Positions 13,396-15,163 of a stretch of 15,163 nucleotides of DNA are shown here, piece by piece. The stretch spans positions 1 through 15,163 of the forward strand of contig CAZZIZ010000071.1 in NCBI GenBank assembly GCA_964654535.1, read 5' to 3'. Source of the stretch: CAZZIZ01 sp964654535. GTDB lineage: Bacteria > Bacteroidota > Bacteroidia > Chitinophagales > UBA2359. The translations under genes were made by a program, and so were the position numbers. Position 1 is the first letter of the stretch; each line of letters opens with the position of its first letter. The notes under the pieces were generated by a model, which made no database searches, had not been told where the DNA came from, and saw only the letters and a list, made by a program, of their open reading frames with translations.

Positions 13396-15163
13396 TTATG
13401 GTCCAGTTACTGTTCCCGCATTAGGTACATTACAAGCTGCACAATCGGCCGGAGCAGTGTAACTCGCTTGGCCAGCACTTGAAGTACAAATTCCAGAAGG
13501 ATCTACAACAATGGCATCTACAGTATGACTAGCAGCATCAGCACTAAGTCCAGTGAAGGTCATCGTCGCAGTCGTCAAGGCACCTTGTGTTGGCGTTAAT
13601 GACTGAGTAGATGCGCCTCCATCAACAGAAACGTCAATAGAGTTTCCAGAAGTAACATTATAAACCAGTGTAACTGTGATATCGTAAATTCCTGCGCCAG
13701 ATGTTCCGTCGCATTCACTTACATCAATACAAGCAATTACTAATTCACAGAAATCAACAACACCTGGACACATATCAGTACAGGCTGTATCAGTTGTACT
13801 TAAAGTTTCGCTATAAGCTGTTCCAACTGGACAAACAGTTGAAGCTGGCTGAGCCAATGCAAAGTCAAATGCACCATCAGACGAATCATCAGAAGTGTCT
13901 GCATTGGTATCACATCCGTCGACTGTAGGTGTAGTTGCTGTTGGTCCAGTAATCTCTGGCAAGCAAGTAACAGCAGATAAGTCTAATGAAGGACTCGTTC
14001 CACAAGTTCCTGCAACAGCTACCGCACCTTGGAAATCAGCAGGATCCGGGTATACGTTTAATGTATGAGTAGGACCGGCTACATTCATCGAGCAATCATT
14101 ATTGCAGATAATCGTAGATGTAAAGACTACTGTATATAGGGCACAACCAGATGGCACTACTGTCGTAGGATCTGGACTCCAAACAACTGTTCCCAATGAA
14201 GTATCATCTATAATCGCTGCATCAGCAGGAACATTAGCAGAAGAAGAGCCACAGGCATCTTCACTCGTGTCTGTTCCGATAACAACTGGACAAGGACAAG
14301 TTCCAGAGCAATCGCTGGTCATAAGACCTGAGAAGTTTTGCTCGCAAGAAGTTCCATCAAAGAAATTGAAACTATACGCTGAAGTTTCGCTAGTCGAAGT
14401 GGCTGGACAAACTGGAGCAGCCGCAGCTGTTCCTGAGCTCGTTCCACACTCCGTTCCGTCGGCTGCTGCAATAGAAACGGACGGCGCCGAGCAATCAGTA
14501 GTATTTGTAACGGTCGCAGTAAAGTCTGCAGGATAGATATCAAAGTTGTGTGTTAATAATACAACTTGAGTATCTCCTACGCCATCGCCATCACTATCAC
14601 AAGAAACTACGAAGAACGTTGCTCCAGTTGAAGATGCACATCCTTGGTTACTTACAGGACCAAGGGGTATTGTACCCGCTGGATCTTCAAACCAACCCGA
14701 GCTAATTCCTGTTCCAAGTGGATCATCAACCACAACTGCAAACATTGTTGGTACATCTCCATCACATAACTCTTCAGGACAATCAACCGTAGTAGTTGTT
14801 GGACAAGAAGAACAATCTTGGATTGTTACAGAAGCGGTAAAGGTTTGATCACACATTCCTGGGTGAGCTGGCTCTGTTCCGTCTGGAGAAGAACCACCAT
14901 TACCATCATCAGTACTCGTAAATGTTGCTACAATTGTTAATGTTTGTCCAATTGCAAAAGCACTTGGGTCAAGCATATTTCCAGCGGCTGCACCATCAAT
15001 AGTATAAGAAGTAGTTCCTGGTGGATCACCGTTGTCTTCAGAAATAAACAGATCTAAATCTTGTGGACCTGCATTGTTACAAATCATAGTAGGCAATGTT
15101 GAAGTCAGCACTGGGTAAGCACAAACATTTGATTGAACTACTTGGTTTCCGTTCGCATCAAGT
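13396..15163 (-). CDS. Large Cys-rich secreted modular protein, C-terminal part (start beyond right edge)
   Basis: The frame is open at the right edge and ends with TAA at 13398-13396; 588 residues are visible. The sequence is extracellular-type (Thr, Ser, Asp, Gly and Ala rich) with many Cys in pairs: QDCSSC, DCSGTCPC, ADCAAC. It has at least two related Ig-like modules marked by DIYPADFTATV and NVYPDPADFQGAV, each followed by a CG- or DCS-containing strand. A DSDGDG calcium-type loop lies at 14581-14598. The -VYP- modules resemble one in the giant gene (around 9764-10317), so the genes are related. The protein ends in CNVPNAGTVTGP with no T9SS C-terminal domain, IPTL/PEP-CTERM tail or LPXTG-like signal. 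That final motif normally begins a new repeat in such proteins, so the gene may be 3'-truncated. A GTG at 15111-15109 is internal and not a credible start: the frame continues upstream in the same style. Confidence 0.92.
   Translation of the reverse strand, partial: LDANGNQVVQSNVCAYPVLTSTLPTMICNNAGPQDLDLFISEDNGDPPGTTSYTIDGAAAGNMLDPSAFAIGQTLTIVATFTSTDDGNGGSSPDGTEPAHPGMCDQTFTASVTIQDCSSCPTTTTVDCPEELCDGDVPTMFAVVVDDPLGTGISSGWFEDPAGTIPLGPVSNQGCASSTGATFFVVSCDSDGDGVGDTQVVLLTHNFDIYPADFTATVTNTTDCSAPSVSIAAADGTECGTSSGTAAAAPVCPATSTSETSAYSFNFFDGTSCEQNFSGLMTSDCSGTCPCPVVIGTDTSEDACGSSSANVPADAAIIDDTSLGTVVWSPDPTTVVPSGCALYTVVFTSTIICNNDCSMNVAGPTHTLNVYPDPADFQGAVAVAGTCGTSPSLDLSAVTCLPEITGPTATTPTVDGCDTNADTSDDSSDGAFDFALAQPASTVCPVGTAYSETLSTTDTACTDMCPGVVDFCELVIACIDVSECDGTSGAGIYDITVTLVYNVTSGNSIDVSVDGGASTQSLTPTQGALTTATMTFTGLSADAASHTVDAIVVDPSGICTSSAGQASYTAPADCAACNVPNAGTVTGP
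14581..14598 (-). other. Thrombospondin type 3-like acidic calcium loop
   Basis: Residues DSDGDG followed by VGDTQ match the D-x-D-x-D-G calcium loop seen in thrombospondin type 3 repeats and related bacterial linkers. It sits between two Ig-like modules of the Cys-rich protein, where such loops usually stiffen the joint when calcium is bound. The same type of loop occurs twice in the giant gene (11294-11320 and 11177-11203). Confidence 0.6.

Noticed and set aside
13396..15111. GTG at 15111-15109 as the start of the Cys-rich gene
   Set aside because: The frame is open to the right edge with the same composition and a Cys just upstream, and no signal peptide follows this GTG. The true start is outside the window.

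Overview
The window is almost entirely one class of sequence: secreted, modular, repeat-built surface proteins of a bacterium, all encoded on the minus strand. Several traits point to Bacteroidota, most likely a marine or sediment Saprospiria/Lewinella-type organism. These are A-rich leaders without a clear Shine-Dalgarno sequence, Sec signal peptides ending in A-Q, PKD-like and fibronectin-like modules in very long proteins, and a recurring module with the core PPFDLDGAGPG. The lineage is inferred from style; there is no marker gene to prove it.

Layout in the direction of transcription (right to left). (1) 15163-13396: the 3' part of a large Cys-rich secreted protein whose start lies beyond the right edge; it stops abruptly without a recognisable C-terminal sorting signal. 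(2) 13352-12294: a complete 352-residue exported protein with a signal peptide, two modules related to the C repeats of the giant gene, one PKD-like module and an IPTL-CTERM-type C-terminal sorting signal. (3) 12160 to the left edge: the first 4053 codons of a giant exported protein, unbroken throughout and still open at base 1. The gaps are 43 bp (13353-13395) and 133 bp (12161-12293). The larger gap contains a perfect two-part hairpin with a GAAA loop on the coding strand. No RNA gene, CRISPR, insertion sequence or enzyme gene was seen.

The giant protein reads, N to C: signal peptide; PPC-like beta-sandwich; fibronectin III-like module; acidic Ca-loop region; second PPC-like sandwich; three A units of about 320 residues, with an unusual Ala/Gly/Leu-rich helical insert between A2 and A3; a MAM/lectin-like region; then a higher-order array B1-C1-C2-C3-C4-D1-B2-C5-C6-B3-PKD-D2; and a dockerin-like Ca loop before the left edge. 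The C units alternate between two subtypes, so the real unit is a C-C dimer. Repeat copies keep the same amino acids while differing at many third codon positions.

The small IPTL-CTERM protein has the order C-C-D, the same order as C3-C4-D1 in its giant neighbour. The three genes therefore look like a locus of related adhesin or matrix proteins of graded size, probably working at the cell surface. A role in adhesion or surface coating is inferred from architecture; no catalytic domain was seen.
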